From the NCBI GenBank assembly GCA_036675475.1, contig JAKFEY010000020.1:22915-86914 (forward strand): a DNA stretch of 64,000 nucleotides, given 5' to 3'. This stretch comes from JALYRV01 sp036675475 (GTDB lineage: Bacteria; Acidobacteriota; Vicinamibacteria; Vicinamibacterales; SCN-69-37). Below, piece after piece: positions 41,031 through 52,159 of the stretch. The stretch's first letter is position 1. Each line of letters opens with the position of its first letter. Both the position numbers and the translations under genes were made by a program. Below the pieces are notes generated by a model. The model saw only the letters and a list, made by a program, of their open reading frames with translations. It searched no databases and was not told the DNA's origin.

Positions 41031-42578
41031 ATGGTCCGTGGCCTCGCCCTCCTCGTCGCCCTCGCGCTGTTTCAGGCGCCCGTCCCTTTTGACCTGGTCA
41101 TTCTGAATGGCCGCGTGCTCGACGGCAGCGGCAATCCGTGGCGGCGGGCCGACGTGGGGATACGGGGCGGGCGTATCGCCGCCATCGGGTCACTGACGGG
41201 CGCGTCCGCGGCGCGCACGGTCGACGCGGCGGGCCGCATCGTCGCGCCCGGCTTCATCGACGCGCATTCGCATGCCGCCGAGGCACTGACGCGCGAGGCG
41301 CTGCGCGACGCGCGCCCGCTGCTGGCGCAGGGGCTCACCACCATCATCGGCAATCCGGACGGCGGCGGGCCGGTGGATCTCGCGGCGCAGCGCGCCGCGC
41401 TCGAAAAGGGCGGCACCGGCGTGAACGTCGGCCTGCTCGTCGGCCACGGCAGCATCCGATCGCACGTGATGGGCGCGGCCGATCGCGCGCCGTCGGCCGG
41501 GGAACTGGCGCGCATGCAGGCGCTCGCGGCCCGCGCGGTGCGCGACGGCGCCTTCGGCCTGTCGAGCGGCCTGTTCTACGCGCCGGGCAGCTTCGCGACG
41601 CTCGACGAAGTGATCGCCATCGCGCGCGAGACGGGCGGCGTCTATACGAGCCACATTCGCGACGAAGGCAACTATTCGATTGGCGTGATTGCGGCCGTGC
41701 AGGAAGTGATCGACGTCGCCGAGAAAGCCGGCGTCCGCGGCATCGTCACGCACATCAAGGCGCTCGGGCCCGACAACTGGGGCCTCGGCGCGGCCGCCGC
41801 CACGCGCATCGAGCTGGCGCGCGCGCGCGGCGTGGACGTGGTGGCCGACCAGTATCCCTATGCCGCCTCGTCGACGAGCCTCAGCGCCGCGCTGGTGCCG
41901 CGCTGGGCGCAGGCCGGCGGCAACGACGACTTCCGCACGCGCCTGGCCGACGCCGCGACGCGCGCGAAGATCGTGGACGAGATGCGCGAGAACATCCGCC
42001 GGCGCGGCGGCCCCGCGTCGCTCGTGATTGCGTCGCACCGCGCGGATCACGCGCTCGAGGGCCAGTCGCTCGATCAGATCGCCGAGGCGCGGCGCATGGC
42101 GCCGGAGCTGGCCGCGCTCGCGCTCGTCGAAGCCGGCGGCGCGTCGATCGTGTCGTTCAACATGTCGGAAGAGGACATCACGGCGCTGATGCGCAAGCCG
42201 TGGATGCTGACCTCGAGCGACGGCGGGCTGTCGCTGCCCACCGAAGGGCGCCCGCATCCGCGCAACAACGGCGCGTTCACGCGCAAGCTCACGCGCTATG
42301 TGCTCGAGCGCGGCGTCGTGTCGCTCGAAGACGCGATCCGGTCCATGACATCGCTGCCGGCCGCCACGTTCGGACTCGACGGCCGCGGCGAGATCCGCGC
42401 CGGCGCCTTCGCCGATATCGTTGTGTTCGATCCGGCCGCCCTCCGCGAGCGCGCGACTTACACCGATCCCCACCAGATGTCTGAAGGCATGTGGCTCGTG
42501 CTGGTCAACGGCGAGGCTGTGATCGAAAACGGCGCCTTCACGGGGAAGCGGCCCGGGAAGGTGCTTCGCAGGAACTAG
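41031..42578 (+). CDS. N-acyl-D-amino-acid deacylase-type amidohydrolase
   Basis: A 515-residue metal-dependent amidohydrolase of the D-aminoacylase group. An N-terminal hydrophobic signal (VRGLALLVALALFQAP) suggests export. Then come the beta-sandwich start FDLVILNGRVLDGSGNPWRR, the metal motif IDAHSHAAE near residue 75, a middle histidine in VYTSHIRDEGNYSIG and later ones in IVTHIKALGP and IASHRADHALEG, and the aspartate in TSSDGGLSLPTEGRPHPRNN near 395. It should hydrolyse N-acyl groups from D-amino acids or related peptides. The ATG at 41031 is about 41 bases from the divergent small membrane gene. Its end overlaps the convergent phosphodiesterase gene by four bases. Confidence 0.88.
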   Translation: MVRGLALLVALALFQAPVPFDLVILNGRVLDGSGNPWRRADVGIRGGRIAAIGSLTGASAARTVDAAGRIVAPGFIDAHSHAAEALTREALRDARPLLAQGLTTIIGNPDGGGPVDLAAQRAALEKGGTGVNVGLLVGHGSIRSHVMGAADRAPSAGELARMQALAARAVRDGAFGLSSGLFYAPGSFATLDEVIAIARETGGVYTSHIRDEGNYSIGVIAAVQEVIDVAEKAGVRGIVTHIKALGPDNWGLGAAAATRIELARARGVDVVADQYPYAASSTSLSAALVPRWAQAGGNDDFRTRLADAATRAKIVDEMRENIRRRGGPASLVIASHRADHALEGQSLDQIAEARRMAPELAALALVEAGGASIVSFNMSEEDITALMRKPWMLTSSDGGLSLPTEGRPHPRNNGAFTRKLTRYVLERGVVSLEDAIRSMTSLPAATFGLDGRGEIRAGAFADIVVFDPAALRERATYTDPHQMSEGMWLVLVNGEAVIENGAFTGKRPGKVLRRN

Positions 42579-44110
42579 TCCGCGAGGCCGAGCATCTTCA
42601 TCACCAGCGGCGCGACGTCGATCGAGCGGAAGTGCGCGGGAAGGCTGACGCCGGCCGGCGCGCCCGCCAGCAGCACCGGCGTGGTCGAGTCGAGCCTGTG
42701 CAGCGCGGCATGCGAGCCGCCGCCCACGTGCACGCCGCCGCCCGGCACCGCGAATTCGTAGCCGGGCTTCGCCGTCACCCACATGTCGCCGCCGTCGTCG
42801 AAGCCCACGCCGCCGGCGAGGCGTTCGAGCGCATTCGGGTAGTCGCCGTAGACCAGTCGCCCGCCCTCCACCCGCGCATCGACCGACGCCAGATCGCCGC
42901 GCCAGCTCCACTCGGTGCCATGGTCATCGAGCGCCGATGACGAGCCGGCCACCGCGGCGGGGTCACCGGTCCAGAAATGCAGCTGCCCGCGATCGCGCGT
43001 GGCGATTTTGTAGCCGCGCGCGCCCGGCTCGATCAGCGCCGGCTGCCAGATCACCTGATCCACGCGTGTGTCCGACAGCATCGCCTCAGTGGCGCGCTCC
43101 ATGATCGGGGCGCTCGCGACACGGAAATAGATCTGCGCGGCGCGCATGTTCGGGCAGATCATGAGTTCGTCGCCGTGGCGCCATCCATCGGCAAGGCGGG
43201 CCGGCGTGAAATCGGCGAGCAGGCCCTCGAGATCGATGCCGGCCTTGCGCTTGTCGTCGACGATGTCGCAGTGCGAGTGATCGGAGGTGACGAGCACGGC
43301 GTGCGTCTCGAGAAAGCGGTCGAGGCCGCCCGCACGCTCGAAGAAGTCCGCGAGCCCCTGGTCGATGCGCTCGAGCACCGGCACCGCCTCGACGGAGCCG
43401 ACGTCATGGCTGCGATAGTCGTTGTCGGCGAAATACGCGAGCACGAAGTCGCCGCCGTCATGGGTGTCGGCGATCTGGTGCAGCAGCTCGATCGTCGACG
43501 TATCGTCCATCCCGAAGCGACGGGTCGCGCCGCCGCGCGGCGTCATGACGCTGCCGGCCGGGCCCGGCGTCGACACCCAGTCGCCGAGCAGCAGATGCGA
43601 CGGGCCGCACAGCGTGAAGTGCGGCGGAGCCCCAGGCAGCATCTTCAGCATCTGCGGGGTGTCGGCGAGATGCGGCACGTCGCCCTTGAAGATCAGATAG
43701 TTGATGCACGTGGCGCGCAGGCCCGCGCGCTCCACCAGCTGGAACAGCGTCGGCACGCGCAGGCGATCGCCGTTCAGCTTTTCGAGGAAGTCGCGCAGGA
43801 ACGTGCCGAACCCCTCGCGCGCAATCACCCAGAAGTCGTCGCCGTAGTAGTGCAGCTCCTCGCGGTCGCGCTCGTACCAGGATGCGCCGCCGATGCCGGT
43901 GTGCACGGGGTAGTGGCCCGTGGCGATGCTGCACGTGGCCGCCGGCGTGATGGACGGAAAGATCGAGGCGCCGCTCCAGGACACCTCGCCGCGCTCGACC
44001 AGTTTCGCGAACGTCGGCAGCCGCCCCGCATCCAGCGCGGGTTTCATGGCCCAGGGCGAGGCGGCGTCGATGACGATGAGCAGGACTTTCTTGCGGGCGA
44101 TGCGTTCCAC
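42575..44110 (-). CDS. Type I phosphodiesterase/pyrophosphatase-like enzyme
   Basis: A 511-residue alkaline-phosphatase superfamily enzyme. It begins KKVLLIVIDAASPWAMKPAL with the first metal aspartate, followed by FPSITPAATCSIATGHYPVH, where the Thr/Ser nucleophile lies, then FADNDYRSHDVG and VTSDHSHCDIVDD for the second metal site. That is the plan of nucleotide pyrophosphatases/phosphodiesterases and phosphoglycerate-mutase-like enzymes. There is no signal peptide in the form I prefer. The start is a GTG at 44110; an ATG at 44188 lies in a heptamer repeat and would leave only 28 bases for two divergent promoters. It converges with the amidohydrolase by four bases. Confidence 0.82.
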   Translation of the reverse strand: MERIARKKVLLIVIDAASPWAMKPALDAGRLPTFAKLVERGEVSWSGASIFPSITPAATCSIATGHYPVHTGIGGASWYERDREELHYYGDDFWVIAREGFGTFLRDFLEKLNGDRLRVPTLFQLVERAGLRATCINYLIFKGDVPHLADTPQMLKMLPGAPPHFTLCGPSHLLLGDWVSTPGPAGSVMTPRGGATRRFGMDDTSTIELLHQIADTHDGGDFVLAYFADNDYRSHDVGSVEAVPVLERIDQGLADFFERAGGLDRFLETHAVLVTSDHSHCDIVDDKRKAGIDLEGLLADFTPARLADGWRHGDELMICPNMRAAQIYFRVASAPIMERATEAMLSDTRVDQVIWQPALIEPGARGYKIATRDRGQLHFWTGDPAAVAGSSSALDDHGTEWSWRGDLASVDARVEGGRLVYGDYPNALERLAGGVGFDDGGDMWVTAKPGYEFAVPGGGVHVGGGSHAALHRLDSTTPVLLAGAPAGVSLPAHFRSIDVAPLVMKMLGLAD

Positions 44111-44173
44111 ATACAGCCCAGATGCGAACGGCGGGCCAAGTTCACACCGCAGGTCGACGCCCGCCGTGGTCGA

Positions 44174-44187
44174 TTTACCATTTACCA
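44174..44187. repeat. Heptanucleotide array (2 units)
   Basis: TTTACCA repeated twice without change in the divergent promoter region between the phosphodiesterase-like gene and the rhodanese gene. It contains a false ATG for the left-hand gene. Confidence 0.5.
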
Positions 44188-44216
44188 TCCCAGCTCTGGC
44201 GTAGGATCGGCAGACG

Positions 44217-45110
44217 ATGCGTCGAATCCTGACTTCCGTGGCCGTGATCCTTCTCTGCGCGGCGCCCTCGGCTGCCGCGGAGCCTCTTCTGCTGTCGGCC
44301 GGGGAGCTGGCCGGCCGGTTGACCGATCCCAAACTCGTGCTGCTGCACGTCGGCGAAAAGGCCAGCTACGACACGGCGCACATCCCTGGCGCGCGCTACG
44401 CGGACATTCGCGCCGGCCTGCATCGCCGCGATGCGGATCTGTCGCTGCAGATGCTGCCGCCCGACCTGCTGCGCGAGCGGCTCGCGGCGCTTGGCGTGTC
44501 GAACGACTCGCGCATCGTCGTCTATCACTCGGACGGATGGTTTTCGCCCGCGACGCGCCTGATGCTGACGCTGCACTATGCGGGCTTCAGCGACGTGTCG
44601 CTGCTCGATGGAGGCCTCGCGGCGTGGGTGCGCGAGAACCGAGCCGTGACGGCGGAGGTGCCGGCGCCGCGCGCGGGCACCCTGGCGCCGCTCTCGCTGC
44701 GGCCGGTCGTCGTCGATGCGGATTTCGTGCAGGCGCACCTTGCAAGAGCCGGTTACGCGGTGGTCGATGCGCGCACCGCGGCGTTTTATGACGGCACCCA
44801 GACCGGCGGCAACGCCGCCAATCCTCACAAGACGGGACACATCGCGGGCGCCCTGGGCCTGCCGTACACGACCCTGACCACCGAGGACGGCTTGATGAAA
44901 CCGGTGGAGGAGCTGAAGGCGCTGTTCGCCGAGGCCGGGGTGAAGGCGGGCGACACCGTGGTGGCCTACTGCCACATCGGCCAGCAGGCCACGGCGGTGC
45001 TGTTTGCGGCCCGCCTGCTCGGCCACCCGGTGGCCCTGTACGACGGCTCGTTCGAGGACTGGTCGCGCCGGGGCCTGCCTGCGGAAAAGAAATTCTTCCC
45101 GGTTGAATAA
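44217..45110 (+). CDS. Periplasmic two-domain rhodanese (sulfurtransferase)
   Basis: A 297-residue protein with signal peptide (ILTSVAVILLCAAPSAAA) and two rhodanese domains. The first (about 25-145) has LVLLHVGEKASYDTAHIPGA but the active-site loop reads VVYHSDGWFS, with no cysteine, so it is inactive. The second (about 160-290) has VVDARTAAFYDG and the loop VAYCHIGQQAT with the catalytic cysteine. It should move sulfane sulfur to a thiol acceptor in the periplasm. The last bases and the 3' flank contain two copies of CCCGGTTGA. It ends 57 bases before the ArsR-methyltransferase gene, same strand. Confidence 0.9.
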   Translation: MRRILTSVAVILLCAAPSAAAEPLLLSAGELAGRLTDPKLVLLHVGEKASYDTAHIPGARYADIRAGLHRRDADLSLQMLPPDLLRERLAALGVSNDSRIVVYHSDGWFSPATRLMLTLHYAGFSDVSLLDGGLAAWVRENRAVTAEVPAPRAGTLAPLSLRPVVVDADFVQAHLARAGYAVVDARTAAFYDGTQTGGNAANPHKTGHIAGALGLPYTTLTTEDGLMKPVEELKALFAEAGVKAGDTVVAYCHIGQQATAVLFAARLLGHPVALYDGSFEDWSRRGLPAEKKFFPVE

Positions 45111-45116
45111 ACCCGG

Positions 45117-45165
45117 TTGACGGGGCGGCGGGCACGCGTGTTACAATCCATCCGGATTTACGGAT
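45117..45165 (+). promoter_or_regulatory. Promoter and operator of the ArsR-methyltransferase gene
   Basis: TTGACG (45117-45122) and TACAAT (45142-45147) form a promoter with a longish 19-base spacer. Just downstream, ATCCG (45150-45154) and CGGAT (45161-45165) form an inverted repeat with a 6-base spacer, ending two bases before the ATG at 45168. A start-overlapping dyad is the usual place for ArsR-type autorepression. Confidence 0.6.
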
Positions 45166-45167
45166 AG

Positions 45168-46130
45168 ATGCCTGTCGCCCCTTCACCCCTGCTGGACGCC
45201 CTCGGAGCGCTCTCTGACCAGACGCGCTGCCGGATGCTGCTCGTCCTCGAGCGGCGGGAGCTCACGGTCGGTGAGCTGGCCGACGTGCTGCAGCTTCCGC
45301 AATCCACCGTCAGCCGTCATTTAAAGGTACTGGCTGACACCGGCTGGGTCGGGTCGCGCCGCGACGGCACCAGCCGCTTTTACTCGTTCGATTTTTCCAG
45401 CTCGACTGCGGATTCAGGCCTGGAGGCCGTCTGGACGCTCGCTCGCGATCAGGTTGCGGAGCGGGCGGCGGCGGCGCAGGATCAACTGAGGCTCAAGTCG
45501 GTGCTCGCGCGCCGCGCCGCGCGCTCGCAAACCTTCTTCGCGTCATCGGCCGGGCAGTGGGATCGGCTGCGCGAGGAACTGTTCGGCGAGCACTTCTATC
45601 TGCGCGGCATGCTCGGCCTGGCCGACGATCGCTGGACCGTCGGCGATCTCGGCTGCGGCACCGGCATCGTCACGAGCGCGCTGGCGCCGTTCGTGGCGCG
45701 GGTGATTGCCGTCGACGCGTCGGAAGAAATGCTCGCGGCCGCGCGCGAGCGTCTCGGCGACGCCGCCAACGTGGAGTTGCGCGCGGGGCAGCTCGAGGCG
45801 CTGCCGATCGATCCCGCGGTGCTCGATGCCGCCACGCTGATGCTGGTGCTGCATCACGTGCCGGATCCGGCGGCGGCGCTCGCGGAAGCCGCGCGCACGC
45901 TCAAGCCGGGCGGACGGCTGCTGATCGTCGACATGCTGCCGCACGAGCGCGAAGAGTACAAGCAGCAGATGGGACATGTGTGGCTCGGCTTCAGCGCCGA
46001 GCAGATGGCGCGCCTGATGGAGGGCGCGGGATTCGAGGGCGTGCGCGTGCACACGCTGCCGGCCGATGCGGCGGTGCGCGGCCCCTCGTTGTTTGTGGCG
46101 ACCGGCAGACGGCGCGACGTTGATTCTTAA
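45168..46130 (+). CDS. ArsR-family regulator fused to SAM-dependent methyltransferase
   Basis: A 320-residue fused protein. Residues 1-95 are a winged-helix ArsR domain (LGALSDQTRCRMLLVLERRE, ELADVLQLPQSTVSRHLKVL). Residues 140-315 are a class I methyltransferase with motif I VGDLGCGTGIVTSALAPFVA near 157, motif II IAVDASEEMLAAA and motif IV AATLMLVLHHVPDP. Such fusions often lie next to ahcY, as here, where a transcription factor that binds SAM or SAH could sense the methylation state. The downstream gene is ahcY after 37 bases, on the same strand. A dyad near the promoter (45150-45165) fits autorepression. That SAH or SAM is the ligand is inference. Confidence 0.88.
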   Translation: MPVAPSPLLDALGALSDQTRCRMLLVLERRELTVGELADVLQLPQSTVSRHLKVLADTGWVGSRRDGTSRFYSFDFSSSTADSGLEAVWTLARDQVAERAAAAQDQLRLKSVLARRAARSQTFFASSAGQWDRLREELFGEHFYLRGMLGLADDRWTVGDLGCGTGIVTSALAPFVARVIAVDASEEMLAAARERLGDAANVELRAGQLEALPIDPAVLDAATLMLVLHHVPDPAAALAEAARTLKPGGRLLIVDMLPHEREEYKQQMGHVWLGFSAEQMARLMEGAGFEGVRVHTLPADAAVRGPSLFVATGRRRDVDS

Positions 46131-46157
46131 TTCGTAATTCACCAACTCTCAATTTCA
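46123..46157. repeat. Heptanucleotide array between the ArsR-fusion and ahcY
   Basis: ATTCTTA, ATTCGTA, ATTCACC, AACTCTC, AATTTCA: five degenerate 7-base units, including the stop codon of the ArsR-fusion gene and reaching to the AGGAGA ribosome-binding site of ahcY. The sharply AT-rich composition stands out from the flanks. Confidence 0.6.
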
Positions 46158-46167
46158 GGAGATCAGA

Positions 46168-47658
46168 ATGTCCACCGCAGTCATGAGTGAGCACGCGTAC
46201 GACTTGACGAGGAAAGCGGGCCGCGAGCCCTTCAAGGTGAAGGACCTGTCGCTGGCCGAGTGGGGCCGCAAGGAAATCCGCCTGGCCGAACAGGAAATGC
46301 CCGGCCTGATGGCCGTGCGCGACGAGTATCGCGCGGCGCAGCCGCTCAAGGGCGCGAAGATCATGGGCTCGCTGCACATGACGGTGCAGACCGCCGTGCT
46401 GATCGAGACGCTGGTCGACCTCGGCGCCGACGTGCGCTGGGTGTCGTGCAACATCTTTTCGACCCAGGATCACGCCGCCGCGGCGGTGGTCGTGGGCCGC
46501 GACGGCTCGGTGGCGAAGCCGAGCGGCGTGCCGGTGTACGCCTGGAAGGGCGAGACGCTCGAGGAGTACTGGTGGTGCACGGATCAGGCGCTGATGTGGC
46601 CCGACGGTACCGGCCCCAACATGCTGCTCGACGATGGCGGCGACGCCACGCTGCTGGTGCACAAGGGCGCCGAATTCGAGAAGGCCGGGGCGATTCCGGC
46701 GTTCGACGAGAAGACCGATCCCGAAGAGTGGGGCGTGATTCTGGATCTGCTGCGCGCCGAGGCGAAGCACAAGCGCAACCGCTGGACGAAGGTCGCGGCC
46801 GGCATCAAGGGCGTCACCGAAGAGACGACCACGGGCGTGCATCGCCTGTATGAAATGCAGAAGGCGGGCACGCTGCTGTTCCCGGCCATCAACGTCAACG
46901 ACTCGGTGACCAAGTCGAAGTTCGACAACCTCTATGGCTGCCGGCACTCGGTGGTCGACGGCCTGAACCGCGCGACCGACGTCATGCTGGCGGGCAAGCT
47001 GGCGGTGGTGTTCGGCTACGGCGACGTCGGCAAGGGCTGCGCGGAAGCGCTGCGCGGCCAGGGCGCGCGCGTGGTGGTGACCGAGATCGATCCGATCTGC
47101 GCGCTGCAGGCGTGCATGGCCGGCTATCAGGTCGTGACGAAGGAAGACGTGATCGGCCAGGCCGACGTCTTCATCACGGCGACGGGCAACTACAACATCA
47201 TCACGGCCGACGACATGGGCAGGATGAAGGACAAGGCGATCGTCGCCAACATCGGCCACTTCGACAACGAGATCGACATGGCCGGCCTGAAGAAGGTGAA
47301 GGGCATCACGACGATCAACATCAAGCCGCAGTACGACGAGTGGGTGTTCCCGGACGGCCACTCGGTGCTGATTCTGGCCGAAGGCCGCCTGATGAACCTG
47401 GGCTGCGCGACGGGCCATCCGAGCTTCGTGATGTCGAACAGCTTCACGAACCAGACGATGGCGCAGATTGAGCTCTTCGGCAACACGGAGAAGTACGAGA
47501 AGAAGGTGTACGTGCTGCCGAAGGCGCTCGACGAGAAGGTGGCGCGCCTGCACCTCGCGAAGCTCGGCGCGAAGCTGACGCAGCTGTCACCCGAACAGGC
47601 GGCATACATCGGCGTGAAGGTCGAGGGGCCGTACAAGCCGGAGCATTACCGGTACTAA
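46168..47658 (+). CDS. ahcY: Adenosylhomocysteinase
   Basis: S-adenosylhomocysteine hydrolase, 496 residues, at the long end of the family because of the insert around 150-190 found in many bacteria. It splits SAH into adenosine and homocysteine using tightly bound NAD, relieving product inhibition of methyltransferases. Landmarks are KIMGSLHMTVQTAVLIETL, WVSCNIFSTQDHAAAAVV near 92, the catalytic-core segment INVNDSVTKSKFDN near 253, the NAD-binding VFGYGDVGKGCAEALRGQGA near 287, and the C-terminal GPYKPEHYRY. A strong AGGAGATCAGA site precedes ATG 46168. It sits directly after the ArsR-methyltransferase gene and ends before an intrinsic terminator; both ends are flanked by heptamer arrays. 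Confidence 0.97.
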   Translation: MSTAVMSEHAYDLTRKAGREPFKVKDLSLAEWGRKEIRLAEQEMPGLMAVRDEYRAAQPLKGAKIMGSLHMTVQTAVLIETLVDLGADVRWVSCNIFSTQDHAAAAVVVGRDGSVAKPSGVPVYAWKGETLEEYWWCTDQALMWPDGTGPNMLLDDGGDATLLVHKGAEFEKAGAIPAFDEKTDPEEWGVILDLLRAEAKHKRNRWTKVAAGIKGVTEETTTGVHRLYEMQKAGTLLFPAINVNDSVTKSKFDNLYGCRHSVVDGLNRATDVMLAGKLAVVFGYGDVGKGCAEALRGQGARVVVTEIDPICALQACMAGYQVVTKEDVIGQADVFITATGNYNIITADDMGRMKDKAIVANIGHFDNEIDMAGLKKVKGITTINIKPQYDEWVFPDGHSVLILAEGRLMNLGCATGHPSFVMSNSFTNQTMAQIELFGNTEKYEKKVYVLPKALDEKVARLHLAKLGAKLTQLSPEQAAYIGVKVEGPYKPEHYRY

Positions 47659-47659
47659 C

Positions 47660-47694
47660 GAATTCTGAGTTGGTGAGTTAAGAGGTCAGAATTG
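47660..47694. repeat. Degenerate heptanucleotide array after ahcY
   Basis: GAATTCT, GAGTTGG, TGAGTTA, AGAGGTC, AGAATTG: five weak 7-base units just after the ahcY stop. Its reverse complement shares TCACCAACTC with the array upstream of ahcY, so ahcY is flanked by related arrays in opposite orientation. Confidence 0.5.
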
Positions 47695-47702
47695 CTGTCA
47701 CT

Positions 47703-47733
47703 AGGGCGCGTCGGGAAACCGGCGCGCCCTTTT
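47703..47733 (+). terminator. Intrinsic terminator of ahcY
   Basis: AGGGCGCG and CGCGCCCT form an 8-base stem, with a further CGG-GAAA-CCG inner stem at the tip, followed by TTTT. It lies 45 bases after the ahcY stop codon. Confidence 0.9.
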
Positions 47734-47765
47734 CGCCGGCCGTCGCGGCCAGGGCGTGGGGTCAT

Positions 47766-48023
47766 TCAGGATGGCCGCAGACCGTGTTCGTCGTCACCGA
47801 GCATGTCGTCGGGCGCACGCGGGTCGAGCACAGGCAGGCGGGCAACCCGCTTCTGAATGGCCCGGATCTCGGCCTGCAGGTGCCTGGCGCGCCGGGGCTT
47901 GCGCACGCGTCCGAGGCGCTCGCGCAGCGCGGTGACGACCGCCTCGGTCAGGGTTTCGCCCGTTTCGCGCGCGAGGGCCCGCGCGAGGCGCCGCTTCCTC
48001 ATCCCGCTACACTTATCCGGCAT
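47766..48023 (-). CDS. Orphan VapB-like antitoxin with an altered N-terminus
   Basis: About 85 residues matching the Rv0623/VapB-type antitoxin family. The helix pair KRRLARALARETGETLTEAV then TALRERLG and the tail RLPVLDPRAPDDMLGDDEHG are recognisable. The usual opening beta-strand of the ribbon-helix-helix, which contacts DNA, is replaced by MPDKCSGMRK. No PIN toxin gene adjoins it. The ATG at 48023 shares bases with the galK ATG on the other strand (CATG), so no room is left for a promoter. A later ATG at 48002 would shorten it further. It is probably a degenerate remnant of a lost module, though its C-terminal toxin-binding part is preserved. Confidence 0.6.
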   Translation of the reverse strand: MPDKCSGMRKRRLARALARETGETLTEAVVTALRERLGRVRKPRRARHLQAEIRAIQKRVARLPVLDPRAPDDMLGDDEHGLRPS

Positions 48024-48946
48024 GCCCTCCTCCGTCACCGCCACCGGCTACGGCCGCGTGAATCTGATCGGCGAACACACCGATTACAACCTGGGCCTCG
48101 CCCTGCCGATGACGCTGCCGCTGCGCGTCACCGTGCAGGCGAGCCTGCGCAGCGACTTTCGCGTGGCCGTCCAGTCCGGCGCGTTTCCCGAGAACGGGCT
48201 CGTGACGTTCGAAGCCGGGGCGTGGGTGCGCGAGCACTGGTGGACCGACTACGTGCGCGCCGCGTCGGCGCTGCTGGCGCGTGAAGGGATTTTCGAGCAC
48301 GGCGCGTCGCTGTCGATTGCGTCGGACATTCCGCCGGGCGCCGGGCTCGCGTCGAGCGCGGCGCTGTGCGTGGCGCTCGTGCAGGCGCTGGCGCAGCTCG
48401 GCGACGTCACGCTCGATCCGATGCGCATCGCGCGGCTCGCACGCGCGATTGAAACGGACTTCGTCGGCGCGCCGGTCGGATTGATGGATCAGATGGCCGC
48501 GCTCGGGCAGCCGGGGCGCGCGCAGCTGATCGACTTTCTGACCGAAACGGCGTCGCCGGTGGCGGTGCCGGCGGCCATCGGCATCGAAATCGTGGACTCG
48601 GGACTCGCGCACGACAACCGCGCCGGCGGCTATCGCCAGCGGCGCGAGGAATGCGCGCGCGCCTGTGCATTGCTGGGCGTCGCGTCGCTGCGCGAGATCG
48701 ATGGCGACCTCGATGCGCCCGCGCGGCTGCCCGAGCCGCTCAACCGGCGCGTCCGTCATGTGCAGGCAGAGAATGCGCGCGTGCGCGAGGCGGCCGGCGC
48801 CCTCGCGCAGGGCGACGGGGCCCGCTTCGGCGCGCTGCTCACCGCGTCGCACGCGTCACTGCGCGACGACTTCGACGCGTCACTGCCGGCGATCGACGCG
48901 ATCGTCGATCGCGCGCGCGCCGAGGCGGCGGTGCTCGGCGCCAGAC

Positions 48947-52114
<3,168 letters not shown>

Positions 52115-52159
52115 GAACTGGATGCGAGTGTATCGAAGGTTGTCCGATCCAAAGCTCGG

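Noticed and set aside
46131..46167. SAH riboswitch before ahcY
   Set aside because: The gap is 37 bases, too short for the SAH riboswitch, and holds only the heptamer array and ribosome-binding site.
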